Below, piece by piece: positions 36,994 to 47,510 of a stretch of 64,000 nt of DNA. Both the position numbers and the translations under genes were made by a program. A model generated the notes under the pieces. It worked only from the letters and a program-made list of their open reading frames with translations. It did no database searches and was not told the DNA's origin. The stretch is from Setophaga petechia (lineage: Eukaryota; Chordata; Aves; Passeriformes; Parulidae): assembly GCA_024362935.1 (NCBI GenBank), contig JANCRA010000033.1, forward strand, positions 6,901,001 through 6,965,000, in the 5' to 3' direction. Each line of letters starts with the position of its first letter. The first letter of the stretch is position 1.

Positions 36994-37503
36994 TTAGATT
37001 TTCATGTGACAGAATGGTGAATGAACTTGACCTGGCAAATGTTGTAGGACTGTGAGGCAGTGAGCCCTGCAAGTGAAAAACAGCACTGCAAGGTTCCCTA
37101 GAGGGACTCCAGGATTCCCTGTAGCTGGTGATACTGGCTTCTCTGCTTTTTGGCAGTGTTGGAGAGAAAAGGTGCCCCAAGATGCTGAGGAAGAGAAGGA
37201 GATGCTGAGAAGGAGAAGGTAAATTAAATAAAAGCTCCTCCTGCTGTTGACAAAGAAACATCCTAGAATCTGATCCATGAACGTGCAGGTTTTGTTTATT
37301 ACCATTTTGTGGCTGATTTGTATTTGGAATGAGGTCCAAACCACAGTCACATAATCTCTTTCTGCAGCCCAATTTGTTCTCAAATGAAAAACAAATAAAC
37401 AAATAAACAAGACCCCCAAACAAAACAACTGCATTTCTAGTTTATGTATCCTATTTCCCTGCATTTCAAATGAGTCCTTATCCCAGCACAGGCCAGGCTC
37501 CAT
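36994..37503 (-). other. 169-codon open frame with good Kozak context, probably not a gene
   Basis: The minus-strand ATG sits in GACATGG, a favourable context (purine at -3, G at +4). The predicted chain has two hydrophobic runs (about residues 26-40 and 91-105) that could be membrane segments, but no family resemblance. A second frame (37423-36965) is open over the same DNA for 152 codons, as expected in stop-poor sequence. Length is within what chance allows in 64 kb on six frames. Listed so that it can be checked against transcripts. Confidence 0.08.
37390..37410 (+). repeat. (AAATAAAC)n simple repeat
   Basis: ACAAATAAACAAATAAACAA, two and a half copies of an 8-bp A-rich unit, followed by GACCCCCAAACAAAAC. 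Confidence 0.9.
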
Positions 37504-37985
37504 GTCATCCTTGCCTTTTCATGCACTGCTCACATTCCTGTCTGTCTTCTGTGTCATCTTTTCATTGCTGCTTTAGATTAGCCCAATGCAGAGACATTTA
37601 TGGTTGTCACGTGTTATAAATCAGCCTTAATTGTTCATCCTGCCTTTCATCAACTCTTCACATGTCCCACACCACTGATTCTTCTGAGGCACCCAGCTTG
37701 CCTTTACTGCTGCTTGGCCCTTACACATCAATATGATTCCATTGGGTTTTCAAAGATCTCTGTCATTTTAACACAAAACCCCCAAACAATTTTTGATGGG
37801 TTGTTTGCTATGGTTCATGTATGTACCTAGACATTAGAATTTAATATCCAAGAGTGAAAGGCAGCTGGTAGGTCTGGACCAGGCTGGTCTGGAGCCCTGT
37901 ACTGGTGGATTATTGACATCATTCCTGTGTCTGTCCCTTCTCTGTTTGTGCAGTGATGATGCATTATCCCTTGGGGTATTTGCTG

Positions 37986-38007
37986 TCTTTCTCTCTCTCT
38001 CTTTTTT
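37986..38007 (+). repeat. Pyrimidine tract with (CT)n
   Basis: TCTTTCTCTCTCTCTCTTTT, a polypyrimidine run with about six CT units. Confidence 0.9.
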
Positions 38008-39496
38008 ATTAAGAACATTTTCCTAATTTGATGCCTTAATTTGAAACTGCTTTGTGCTGTGTATTGTGTTCCAAGGCTGGGAATGATTCCCAAAGCTGTG
38101 TTTTCATGGAACACTTTTGCATCTCCATTGGAATCAAATGTTATAGAGAATGATGGCAAAATTCCTTTACATACTTCTATATTCTGAGGTATTTTAGAAT
38201 ATGGTGACATCTCTTTCCCTCTGAACTTTTCTCTCTTCTGTGCATGTATCCTTTGCAGTTCTTTTGTCCTTCAATCTGTCTGCATTTTTATTACTGTTCA
38301 GAAACATTTGTAGCAGGAGAGGAAGGAATTGTAAAGATCACAACTGAGTCAAAGTGGGATCTGGATGCCAGTGGAGTCTGGGCACCAGATTTTCCAGCAT
38401 ACCCAGCCGAAAATACAGAACAGGAAGAGGAATGTTAAAATCAACTTGTTCAGCTAAATCTGGCAATTTAGAGTTCTACCTGCAGCCTCCAAACCTCTCT
38501 TCCACTGTAATCTCCATTTGCTATACAAAGAAATACTTTAAATTAAAGCTAGGGAGAAGGTAAATTTTCCAAGGCAATCTTGTCTGTCTCTCTTTTGAGG
38601 ATGCCAAGCTGATGACAATAATGTTATTATTTGTATATGTATATTTAAAGTTGATTTAATTAATGAAACCCATGGAGTCTAACCCCTAATCTTATTAATT
38701 ATTCAGATATACAGAAACAAGAAGCTGTTTTACATTTGAAGGATACAGAAATGAAAGGATTGCTTTCAAATTTATTTTTAAGTTGGCAAAATATTTGTGT
38801 GCCCATAATATCCGTTTAATTTTGGAGTTTGGTGCATAAGGAATGCTGGGACAAGATGAAAAGTAAATGTAGTAAAGATGGGGTTTCTGTAGGTGTTTTT
38901 GCCTTCTCTCAGTCTCCTTGGGGCTGCCTGTGAGTTGGCTGTAGATATTTCTCCTTCTCTAATAGTGCTTTCATATTTACAGACCCAGGTTTGCTCAGGA
39001 TGCTGGGAAACTTGGCCTTTGTGAAATATTTGCAAATAACCAGTGATGTGAAGGAGACTATAGGGCTTTAAATATTTCATTAATTTGTCAAGGAAATCTG
39101 GAAAACATCTGTCTCCACTGTTTGTTCTTCTGTTGCTTTGCTTTTAATTATCTCTTTTAAATGGAACATAAACTACCATTTCACAACTTTATTTGATAGA
39201 CCAATCCATAGACAAGTGTCGTGACATGCACAGACCCCTGGACTGGCCCTTCTCCTTCTTACAGATGTCTTCTGTGCAAACATTTCCAAACTAAATACTG
39301 ATTAAAAACAGTTTGAGGACCAAACACAAACAGTTTCAGTGAACAGGCACATTAAATACCATTGTGAAGGTCAAAACAAGACTTGTTTAATTTTGTGTGT
39401 CTCCTCTGTTCCACGGAAGGGGAAGGATCAAGGCCCACAGTGGGACTTGTCCTCACGTCAGCTGCTGTCCCTGCCTGGTCTCTGCTGGCTGTGCTT

Positions 39497-40069
39497 TTAG
39501 AGCAGCACGCCATACCTGGGACTCTGCACTTCCACTGCAAAACAAACAAACAATTGGGTGTTTTTTCCATGAGTGGGAGAAAATGGATAAGCCAAAATTG
39601 CAGCTAGGCAGATGGGAAAATACGGATCAGAAGCGAGGCTCATTGGCGCTGCAGAAGTTTTCAGGCATGTTGGAAAATTCTGTGTCAGATGAGTGGAAGA
39701 ACAAGTCAGAGATAAGGGACTGTGCAGATGTCTGCACCAAGGGATACATGCAATTTCAGGGCAAGTAATGATGCAAATTGTTCTCAGAACAAAGCCAAGA
39801 CTGATCTGTGCCTTGTCCTGGTGAGGGACAGGAATTTGCAAGGAGCAGGGTTTTTCTAAATCCGTAAAATTTGCAAAATGCTTTTTTCCAGTCCCTGCAC
39901 GCTTGCATGTATCATTGCAAATCCAGGAAAAAATGAATGCACCTGTTTTCAGGAGCTGATGCAGAGATATGAGATTATTGGTGGCATCTGCTGCTCTTTG
40001 AACAAAAGAATGAGCACAGTTGCTTTTTAGCACTGACAAGCCTGGCTGCAGAGAGCTGCAGAATAACAT
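39497..40069 (-). other. Longest ATG-initiated open frame (190 codons), probably not a gene
   Basis: An open frame on the minus strand starts at an ATG whose -3 base is C (weak Kozak context). It has no recognisable domain, no signal peptide-like start beyond a short hydrophobic run, and a composition rich in Cys, Ser, Leu and His, typical of translated non-coding DNA. The plus strand of the same interval is also open over 120 codons, which points to a locally stop-poor sequence rather than selection. No TATA, CpG island or polyadenylation layout surrounds it. Confidence 0.07.
39539..39553 (+). repeat. (AAAC)n simple repeat
   Basis: AAAACAAACAAACAA, about four AAAC units. Confidence 0.9.
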
Positions 40070-40079
40070 TTGCAACAGC

Positions 40080-43000
40080 TCAAGCTGACAAGGGGAGTTG
40101 GGACAGTGTTGACTAATGAAGTAGGTGCTACATTTCAGATAATAATGACCAGATAATAATTTTCCCTTTCTCAGAAATCACTGAGATTGTACAATTTTTC
40201 CATAGAATGCCAAATGCTGTCCCAAAGATGTCTTACCATGGGCACAGAGAGCACTCAGATGCTTTTCCTACAATACTAAACCCCATCTTCTGGACACCTT
40301 CATGAATGAAGAAGAAAATTGTTGCAAAAGTGATCAAAACTCAAGTCAAAGTGAAAAACTGAAAGGTGAAGTGTGGAAATCAGACATAAAAGGAAAATTC
40401 TTTAGAAAATAATTCCTTCTGTTAAAAGAAAGGTGGATTTCTCAACACACTACATCTACACATTTTGTAGATTCTTGATTTCTCTGGAGCTAAGGTGCTT
40501 GTACATCTGTCTTCTGAATAACACCTAGAACACACATGATCAGAACATGATTTCACTGCATTTTTCTCTATTATAAATCTTTATTTTGAGTAAGAGTTAC
40601 TTTCACCTAAGAGTTTCTGAAACTGGGCTGTAATTTTGGAATAAGATAGCTTTGGATCATTGTCAGTCCCAGGAAACATTCTGCATGTTCAGAGTTAAAA
40701 TAATTTCCATTTGGCTTGTTCCCACAATGCAAATACCCACCTGTGCATTACTGGGAAGAACTTTTCTGAATCATCTCTTCTTATGGGTCTAATATTGATT
40801 TAATTGTGGGTTTTGGCACTACTTAAAAGCCTGAAGTGTTTCTAATAGATAAAATATGTTGTGTCCTTTATTTGTGTCAGCACTCCCTGGGGAATCTCAC
40901 AATTCAGAATGTTTTCTTAGAGGCATATACATACACAAACCCTTGCAGACGTCAATTCAAGCACTGCACCCAGGGAATAATGACTAACAGACTTCAGACA
41001 ATGAAGAATCCAATTTAAAATCCAAAACTGGATTATAAAACTCTTTCTTGTTCTTTGTAGATTTCTGTAACAAATGAACTCTCTTTGCTATTTCTAAATA
41101 TATAATTATATTCATATTTATGTGGGTTAGTCCCCAAGACCACAAGCAAAGCAGATTGGAAAGAAAGTTGTGGATCTCACATTTCCAATTCTTGTCTGAA
41201 TTTTGAAATGGTGATACTTTTATAGCATGAAGACAGACACTTTATAAGTGGTATCTCAGCTAATTCAAATAACTCGTTTGAGAACTACTTGAAGTCACTA
41301 GAGTTTTCTCCTTTTAGGCTGGCTGGTCTGGACTGGGGCATTTTCCAGAATTATTTTAGAGCCTGATTCAGACCATTGATTCCTGGTGTGCTATGGCTGT
41401 TCTGTTTTTCAATTTGCCCCACGTAAATGTGTAGGAAAGGAAAAGAGCAGTGTATTTCTGTCGTCCCTTTTTCCTGGTCATTGTGACTTCTCATCAAAAG
41501 CAATATATAATTTTGATTAGGTTTTTGGGGTTAATATATGTCTATTTCTGTGTGTCACTTCACTATTTATCAAGTATGGGCAATATCTGGTTTAGATAAC
41601 TTAAAAATGATTACCTCAGCTTGATCATGGATATTTCTTCATATTAAATGCTTAAAGCCTTCAGCTCAGACTTTTGTTAGATTGTTAGCTCCAGTTCTCA
41701 CAACTGGACCTTCCTGTTGGGTACTGCCCCACAAAACAGGTTTTTGCAGAAAAGGATGAGCTCAGTAACTTCATGTCTGGGATGTTCCAAACTCTGTGTG
41801 AGTCTTTGTGCAACATGGAGCAAAATTACTGCCTTTTGTCCAGCATTAACCTTCTCCTTTTACTTAGGTATATTGCATTTTTGCCTTTTATTCATTTCTA
41901 AAATACATTTTTAAAGGCATGGAGATTTTTCATAATGTCATAACATTTTTTTCTTGGAAGAGTTTAGTGTTTTGCAGCCTGCAAATAAACTAAGTAAAAC
42001 AATCAGAAAGTAACAATTCTGCCATAAACCCCTAGCTGAACTATAGTTTTATGTTAAAGACATGCAAACAATACAGATGTTGACATTAAAATACACTTCA
42101 GGATGATTACCAGCATGGCCCTATACTGGTTAGGCTCTGACAGGTTTAACTTATTAAACTCCAGCTTTTTCTTGATAATAGAGACTCCCTTCTCTTCCTT
42201 TGAATTTACTGCAGTACCTACCACTCACTTTTGGTTTATAGCAGCGTTGGAGATGTCTCACTCCTGTCCCAGTGCCTCTTCACCTCATCACACTCTCATC
42301 ACTGCCCTGGCTAACGTGTGTCATGAATTTAGGGCAAGAATCCAGCTCAGGCATATGGAAGTTTTCAGCCCTGGTGTGGCAGCGTGCAGCTCAGCTGAGA
42401 TCTGAGGGGTTCACAGGCAGCTCAGAGTGCCTGGCCCTGCTGGAGCAGGATCTCTGCAGCCTGGGACCTGACCTGGCCCTCCCACCCCCTGTGCAATGGA
42501 AAACCAGCTGAGGGCTTTATTTACTGCAGCTGCCCATGAAAGCTGGTTTAAAATCAACATCCAGAGAACAAGCTGTGGGGTTCCAAAGCAGGACAGAATT
42601 TAGCAGAGAGGGGAGTATTGCTCTTGGACTGGGAAAACAACCATTCTGTTTAGCAAAAGATTCTGAGGTCTTGAAGTGTATTTATTTTCCGATAGGAAAT
42701 GACAGAAAGGCCTTTTAAAATTCCCTGAGACAGGTCAGTGGATACAGGCCCCAGAGCAGAGAGCAGGCTGTGTGTTTTACCAGGGCCAGGACAATGGGAG
42801 ATTTAGTCCATGGAGTGTTATTTCAGCTTTAGGATTGCAGCTTCTTCAGTTATCTCCATATCTGACACAAAGCAACATTTTTGTTCAAGCTGTCATATTT
42901 CCTCAAAATCTTCTAGTTCTTGTAAAAGGTTTCATGGGAAACCAGCTCTGCCTTGTATTCAGTGACCCAGAGAGGTTGCTGTATATACACACCTTGTCAA

Positions 43001-43490
43001 ACAAATATGGCAATGCAGATGGCTTGGGACATGGAGGAGACAAACAGAAATGGTGAGAAATAGAAATCCCCAAGTCCCCCAGCCCTGGATCAGGATTTGT
43101 GAAAACAGCATCTTTGGTTTATAGAATGTTTCTCCACCTCTCTTCTAAGGAATCTTGGACCTCTGAGTGAATTTATGGCCTTATTTGTTTTCCCTATATT
43201 ATATTTGTACAGCTGTTTTTTCCTCTGTAGAGGTGTGTTACTGCTTTTTGCTGGTGCTGAGTTTCCTGTTGGAACAATCTTGCTTAACCGTGTTCTCCTA
43301 CATTCCCTTTTGTTACCTTTTTTTTTAAGATTCCTCCTGTCCCTTTTGACTCATCTGTTTCATTTTCAAGGCATCCTGTTTATTTTTCCAGCTATTTGTT
43401 TTTAATATGTGTTATCTGACCTTTTCTGTCTGCTCTTTTGGGGATGTATACAAAGCTCTTCCTTTATTTGCATTTGCTCTTCCTTCTGCC
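40080..43490. other. Unique DNA, no gene seen
   Basis: Octamer at 40727. The 42240-42520 part is GC-richer, with two overlapping plus frames of 79-100 codons and no family resemblance. Nothing else is recognised. Confidence 0.5.
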
Positions 43491-43498
43491 CTCCACAG

Positions 43499-43601
43499 TA
43501 CCTAATGCTCATCTGTGGAACCCAAGATCAGGAAATGGGAATAGACATCCACAAGCCCACAGAAGTTGATATAACAGGCAAAGTTCATTTTCACTGTGCA
43601 G
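43499..43601 (+). other. Candidate isolated exon (103 nt)
   Basis: A good 3' splice site (CTTCCTTCTGCCCTCCACAG) precedes 43499, and a CAG|GTGTGG donor follows 43601. Only one frame is open across the interval, in phase 0 to phase 1. It can be read as a hydrophilic stretch containing GTQDQEMGIDIHKPTEVDIT. No family is recognised. No partner exon was found, so it may be a chance splice-flanked open segment or a lineage-specific non-coding exon. Confidence 0.15.
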
Positions 43602-44332
43602 GTGTGGAATGCTTCGAATCACCAAGATGTGTGTAAATGCAGGGGCTTGTGCTTTGTCCCACAGCTCCATGACACAGCTCTGGGCAAAGGCTGCAGCTCT
43701 GGGAAAGTTGTTGGAAAGCAGCATCCTCCCCTCTGGTTTCCTTGGGCATGACATCCATCACCGAGGGTGGGAGCAAAGCAGGATAAGGTAACACCTCAGC
43801 TGGGAGAAAGGCCTGCAGGGGCTGATTGTGACTGGAAATAAGATCATGGTGCTGCTTCAGCAATGTGCTTTTGGAAGAAGCCAGGGAACTTCTCTTCCTG
43901 GGAGCGTTTTTCCATTGTTGTGGAGATTACCTCTTTGGCCAGTTTCCTTTTGACATGCTCCCTTTTAAGAGAAAGCTGCTGAGAATCTGACAGTGCCTCT
44001 GGCTAATTGTGGTTTGGCAGTGATGTTCATCTGAGGTGGCTGCTTCCAGAAAAATCACTATCCAGACTTGGCAAAAGCTGGCAGACATCTTTGTCAGGGT
44101 GAAGCACAGAGCACAAAGGCAGATTTATCACAAAAATCAATACCACAAACTCCTGGGCTGCCACTGTTTATTCATCATGGCTGCAAGAGCCACAATATCT
44201 CCAGAATTACTGTCATGGAGCTGTACTGGCACCTGACATTATCCTAAGGGAGAAATTTTTACAGGCTACAATTCACAATAGCTCTTGCTGCTTGCAGGAT
44301 CCCCTGGCTTCATTTGGTGAAGATGCAAGGCA

Positions 44333-44350
44333 CCTTTTGGTCCCAAAAGG
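44333..44350. repeat. Perfect 8-bp hairpin
   Basis: CCTTTTGG and CCAAAAGG flank a TC dinucleotide. Confidence 0.8.
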
Positions 44351-44869
44351 AGCAAAGAGCTGAGCTGTCAGCAGCTTTACCCTGGACTGGTCCAGACAGA
44401 AAATGAGTTGTTAATGAGAAGAGCTTGTATTTTGGCAGACAGACATGGTCACCAGGCCAGGACCAATCTTCTGGGAAGGTGTTCTTTGTTATCCTGATTT
44501 GCTTCTCACATTTCTGATTTCTCCCATGCAGCTACTGCTGTGTGTGTAACTTTGTGTGCCCACTTGTGATGTGGGGAAATCTCTCTCTAGCCACTGACAC
44601 AGATCTGCTGCTCTGGGTGTGCTGATCTTAATCCAGGCCCAAAGAAACTAAAGGGGAAAATGCTGTTTTCCAAAAAGCTTCCTGTAGCTTCAGTCTGTTC
44701 CAAATAGACTTTCATTTTCTGCCCTTTGTTTGTTCATTTTCTGCTCTCTTTGATGATGCAGTATTCAGTGATAGAACACAATCCTTTCCCTCAAACTTTG
44801 GGCAAATCTAGAGCAGGGCTCAATGCTGAAATCTAAATCATGGGTGCATGAAAATGGATTGAGTCTACA

Positions 44870-45020
44870 TCAGGAAAGTTCAGGTTGGACATTAGGAAAA
44901 GGTTCTTCACTGAGCAGGTGGTTTCTGTCTGCTCAAGTTGTAGTGGTTCTGGGAGGAGCAGGGAGCTGAACAGGGTGATTTTTATGGGTCCCTTTCCACT
45001 TCAGCTGCTCTGTGCTCTGT
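44870..45020 (+). mobile_element. CR1 LINE 3' fragment with internal deletion
   Basis: A second CR1 tail. The left part (44882-44920) carries CAGGTTGGACATTAGGAAAA followed by GGTTCTTCACTGAGCAGGTGG, the block that normally precedes the 'gcccaggga..gtggtgga' region. The sequence then jumps to the terminal block: GGTGATTTTTATGGGTCCC, TTTCCACTTCAGCTGCTCTG and TGCTCTG (44975-45020). Around 100 bp of the usual tail is absent between the two parts, or is too diverged to recognise. The element is non-coding. Family assignment is firm for the left block and good for the right block; the subfamily cannot be told by eye. Confidence 0.85.
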
Positions 45021-46847
45021 ATTTATGTGCTGGTATAACCATGGCACCAAAGGGGAGAGCAGGGAGTGATGTTCATGAGCAGATTGACAGCATTTGCCAT
45101 GTGTGTGACAATTCTTAAGGCAGAAAACTCAGGAGACTCATCTGTGTTGATTCTGGCCCAAATCCATGTGCCAAAACATTTCTGTGAAGGGAGCACACCC
45201 TTTTTAAAACATGCATGTTATGAGCAGTGTTTGCTTTGAAAAGGCAGAGCACGATGGGAGGCAGCCTGTCCTGGTGGCTCGTGTTGTGTCAAGGTCTGGT
45301 GGAAGGGAGCTCTGGGACACTCTCCCAGTGCAGGAGAACAGATTGTGCCATTTAACAGGAGTTCACAATCTTGCACCTCTCTCCCCCACCCCTTCCCTCT
45401 CATTTCTGCCATTCCTTAGAGGGAATAAGGCACAGCCAGGTGAGGTCCTCGTCTCAGCAAGAGGAAGCCTCAGAATACCCTGATGACCATGGCCTTGCTC
45501 TTTCCATGTTGTTTCTTCTGCTGATTTGCTTTGATTGTGGGAAGGCTACAGGAAAGGACTGGTGAGAGTAGCTCATTGTTATTATTTCAGCTGGAGGAAG
45601 AAAATACCTAAGAAAATGACTTGGAAAGTGAAGTTCTGTAAATTGACATGGCAATCCTTTTAAGTATGTGAAATATTTTTACTAGAATGGTTTTGTTTGC
45701 ATTCCCAGCTTCAGCTGTTTCAATATGGAAGAGCACTTTAGAATCTACATCAATTTCAAGTATCACCTTCCTAATTTCCTGCTCCTGGCCATTCTATTTT
45801 GCTTTTATGTGATTTCAGTTGCAGGCAGTTGTATCAGGACCTCTGATTTTTGACTTCTGATCTAATATTTTTTAGAAACTGTAATACCCTGAATGGTGAT
45901 CTTTCACCTCCAGGTTTAAGGATCAAACCCACTGTAGCTGGAAGTGACTCTGGTATTTATATAGCACTTAAAACTCAGATTAATACTGTAACACTTTTTC
46001 TGTAGCTTATGTTAATATTTTCAGCCCTGAAACGGAATCATTTATGGTTTTTCTGCCATATGTCTTTAAATGAAGTCTTATTGTTTTGGGGGAAATCAGA
46101 TTTTTTTATAGGAAAGCATCATTTGGTTCAACATGCCTTTTTCCCCACTGAAGAACTGTGTTACTGGAAGCTCTGTGAGGAGCCATGACCTTTCCACCCC
46201 TGCCCCTGGCATCAGGCTCTCCATAAGGGAAGCCAGGAATAAATGCTCTGGGGGGCTGTCTGCTCATCTCTGGTTCAGCCACTCCAGAAGGTTGCAGTGC
46301 AGGGAGCACAACTACTGAGAGGAATCTCTGTCCTTGACAAGTCTCCTTAAGGAACTTTTTAAGACTGGGAAAAAATATCCCACAGTGGCACCTGGATGCA
46401 AATCTATATGAATGACTTATTACCATGGTGATGAGTTTGCTGTAGTTACTGACTGGATTTTTAATTACTGGACAAATTCTTTGCCTGTGTATGCTCCTTC
46501 CTTTCCCTGATTTCCAGTGTTGGGCACTGATATGAATAAGAGAGTGTTATTAATATGGCACTGATTTCCTTCCTGGGTGAGCATGTGTCCCTAGTGAACA
46601 CTTGCACATCACTGAATTTCAGACATTCCTAAGGAAATGTTTGGGATGTGTGAGAAATGGGTACAGCTGATTGGGAGAAATCTCCATGCTAAACTCTTCA
46701 TTTTTGATTCACTTTTGTCTGGTTTCTGCCTCAAGTCTCTCCCTTGCACAGAGTAACACAGGCTGTTCACTCATGTGGAGAGAGAACCAAGTGAAACCAT
46801 GTTCTGAAACTTCTCCTGCCTGCACCTGAGATCTTGTGTTGGTTCCT

Positions 46848-47160
46848 TACAGAATAGAATGGATTTGGTTCAGTTGGAAAAGACCTTTCAGATCTCTGAG
46901 TCCACCCATAACTGCCAGGTTCCACACTAAACCATTTTTCTACCACATCTACACATTCTGTGCCACATCTACAGAACTTTTAAATGCCTCCAGTGAAGAT
47001 CACTTGACCAGTTCTGGTCTGCTGGGACCTCCTCAGCTGGGCAGGACTGCTGATAAATGATTGTGAGTGGCTCTGTGAAATTCCCTCCCACACTTCCCTG
47101 GGTGGATCCCATCCAGCCCCACAGATCTGTGTGTGTTTAAGTGATGTAGAAGTTTCCTGA
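46848..47160 (-). mobile_element. CR1 LINE copy with remnant of the pol (RT) frame
   Basis: Read on the minus strand, 46998 to 46848 is a typical CR1 3' end: GGAGGCATTTAAAAG, TGTAGATGTGGCA, ATGGTTTAGTGTGGAACCTGG, GGTGGACTCAGAGATCTGAA, AGGTCTTTTCCAACTGAACC, ending ATTCTATTCT. A GTAGATGTGG segment is locally duplicated (46948-46976). Just upstream on the same strand, 47144-47055 can be translated as a fragment containing LKHTQICGAGWDPPREVWEG. This resembles the start of the CR1 reverse-transcriptase domain, with the conserved Gly-Asp-Pro/His-Pro-Arg-like pattern partly kept. The two parts normally lie more than 1 kb apart in a full CR1, so the copy has a large internal deletion near 47000-47050. 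The RT match is by memory of the family and is less certain than the tail. Confidence 0.85.
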
Positions 47161-47463
47161 CCAGCTGAGAATGGAAAGGTGCAACATGAGATTGAAGGGA
47201 ACAGGGAGGAGTTCCTCCACCTGAGTATGTGATGAATGTTTATTGCTGGGTTTCTCAAAAACATAGGGAAGAAATAACAACTGCTGAGGATGAGCTGATG
47301 ATCTCACATAGCAAAAATAAATTTCAACACAGGAAATCTTGCCATGCAGTGCTTTTTCCTCTTGAAAAGATCGAGGTTTGTTGGCAGAATGTTTTAAAAT
47401 ACTTGTCAGGATTAATATTCTACACTAGTTGAAGGAGCTTGACAAAACACAGCTTGTGCTTGT

Positions 47464-47510
47464 GTGAGGGGCTGTGTGGGGCTTTTGCTGGCTGAGGTTA
47501 AACCATGGCT
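47464..47510 (+). mobile_element. Possible 3' tip of an avian ERV LTR
   Basis: The string GGCTGTGTGGGGCTTTTGCT then GGCTGAGGTTAAACCATGG resembles the 3' end of a widespread avian endogenous-retrovirus LTR family, whose copies end in a GGGCTTAGTTGC..GGCTGGGGTTAAACCA.. block. Only about 45 bp can be matched by eye. No polyadenylation region, U3 or internal retroviral genes are recognisable upstream, so this is at most a truncated solo-LTR scrap. It lies 300 bp from the minus-strand CR1 copy. Chance similarity is possible. Confidence 0.45.

Noticed and set aside
43611..43625. TTCGAATC as a tRNA B-box
   Set aside because: No A-box at the right distance, no cloverleaf and no Pol III terminator.
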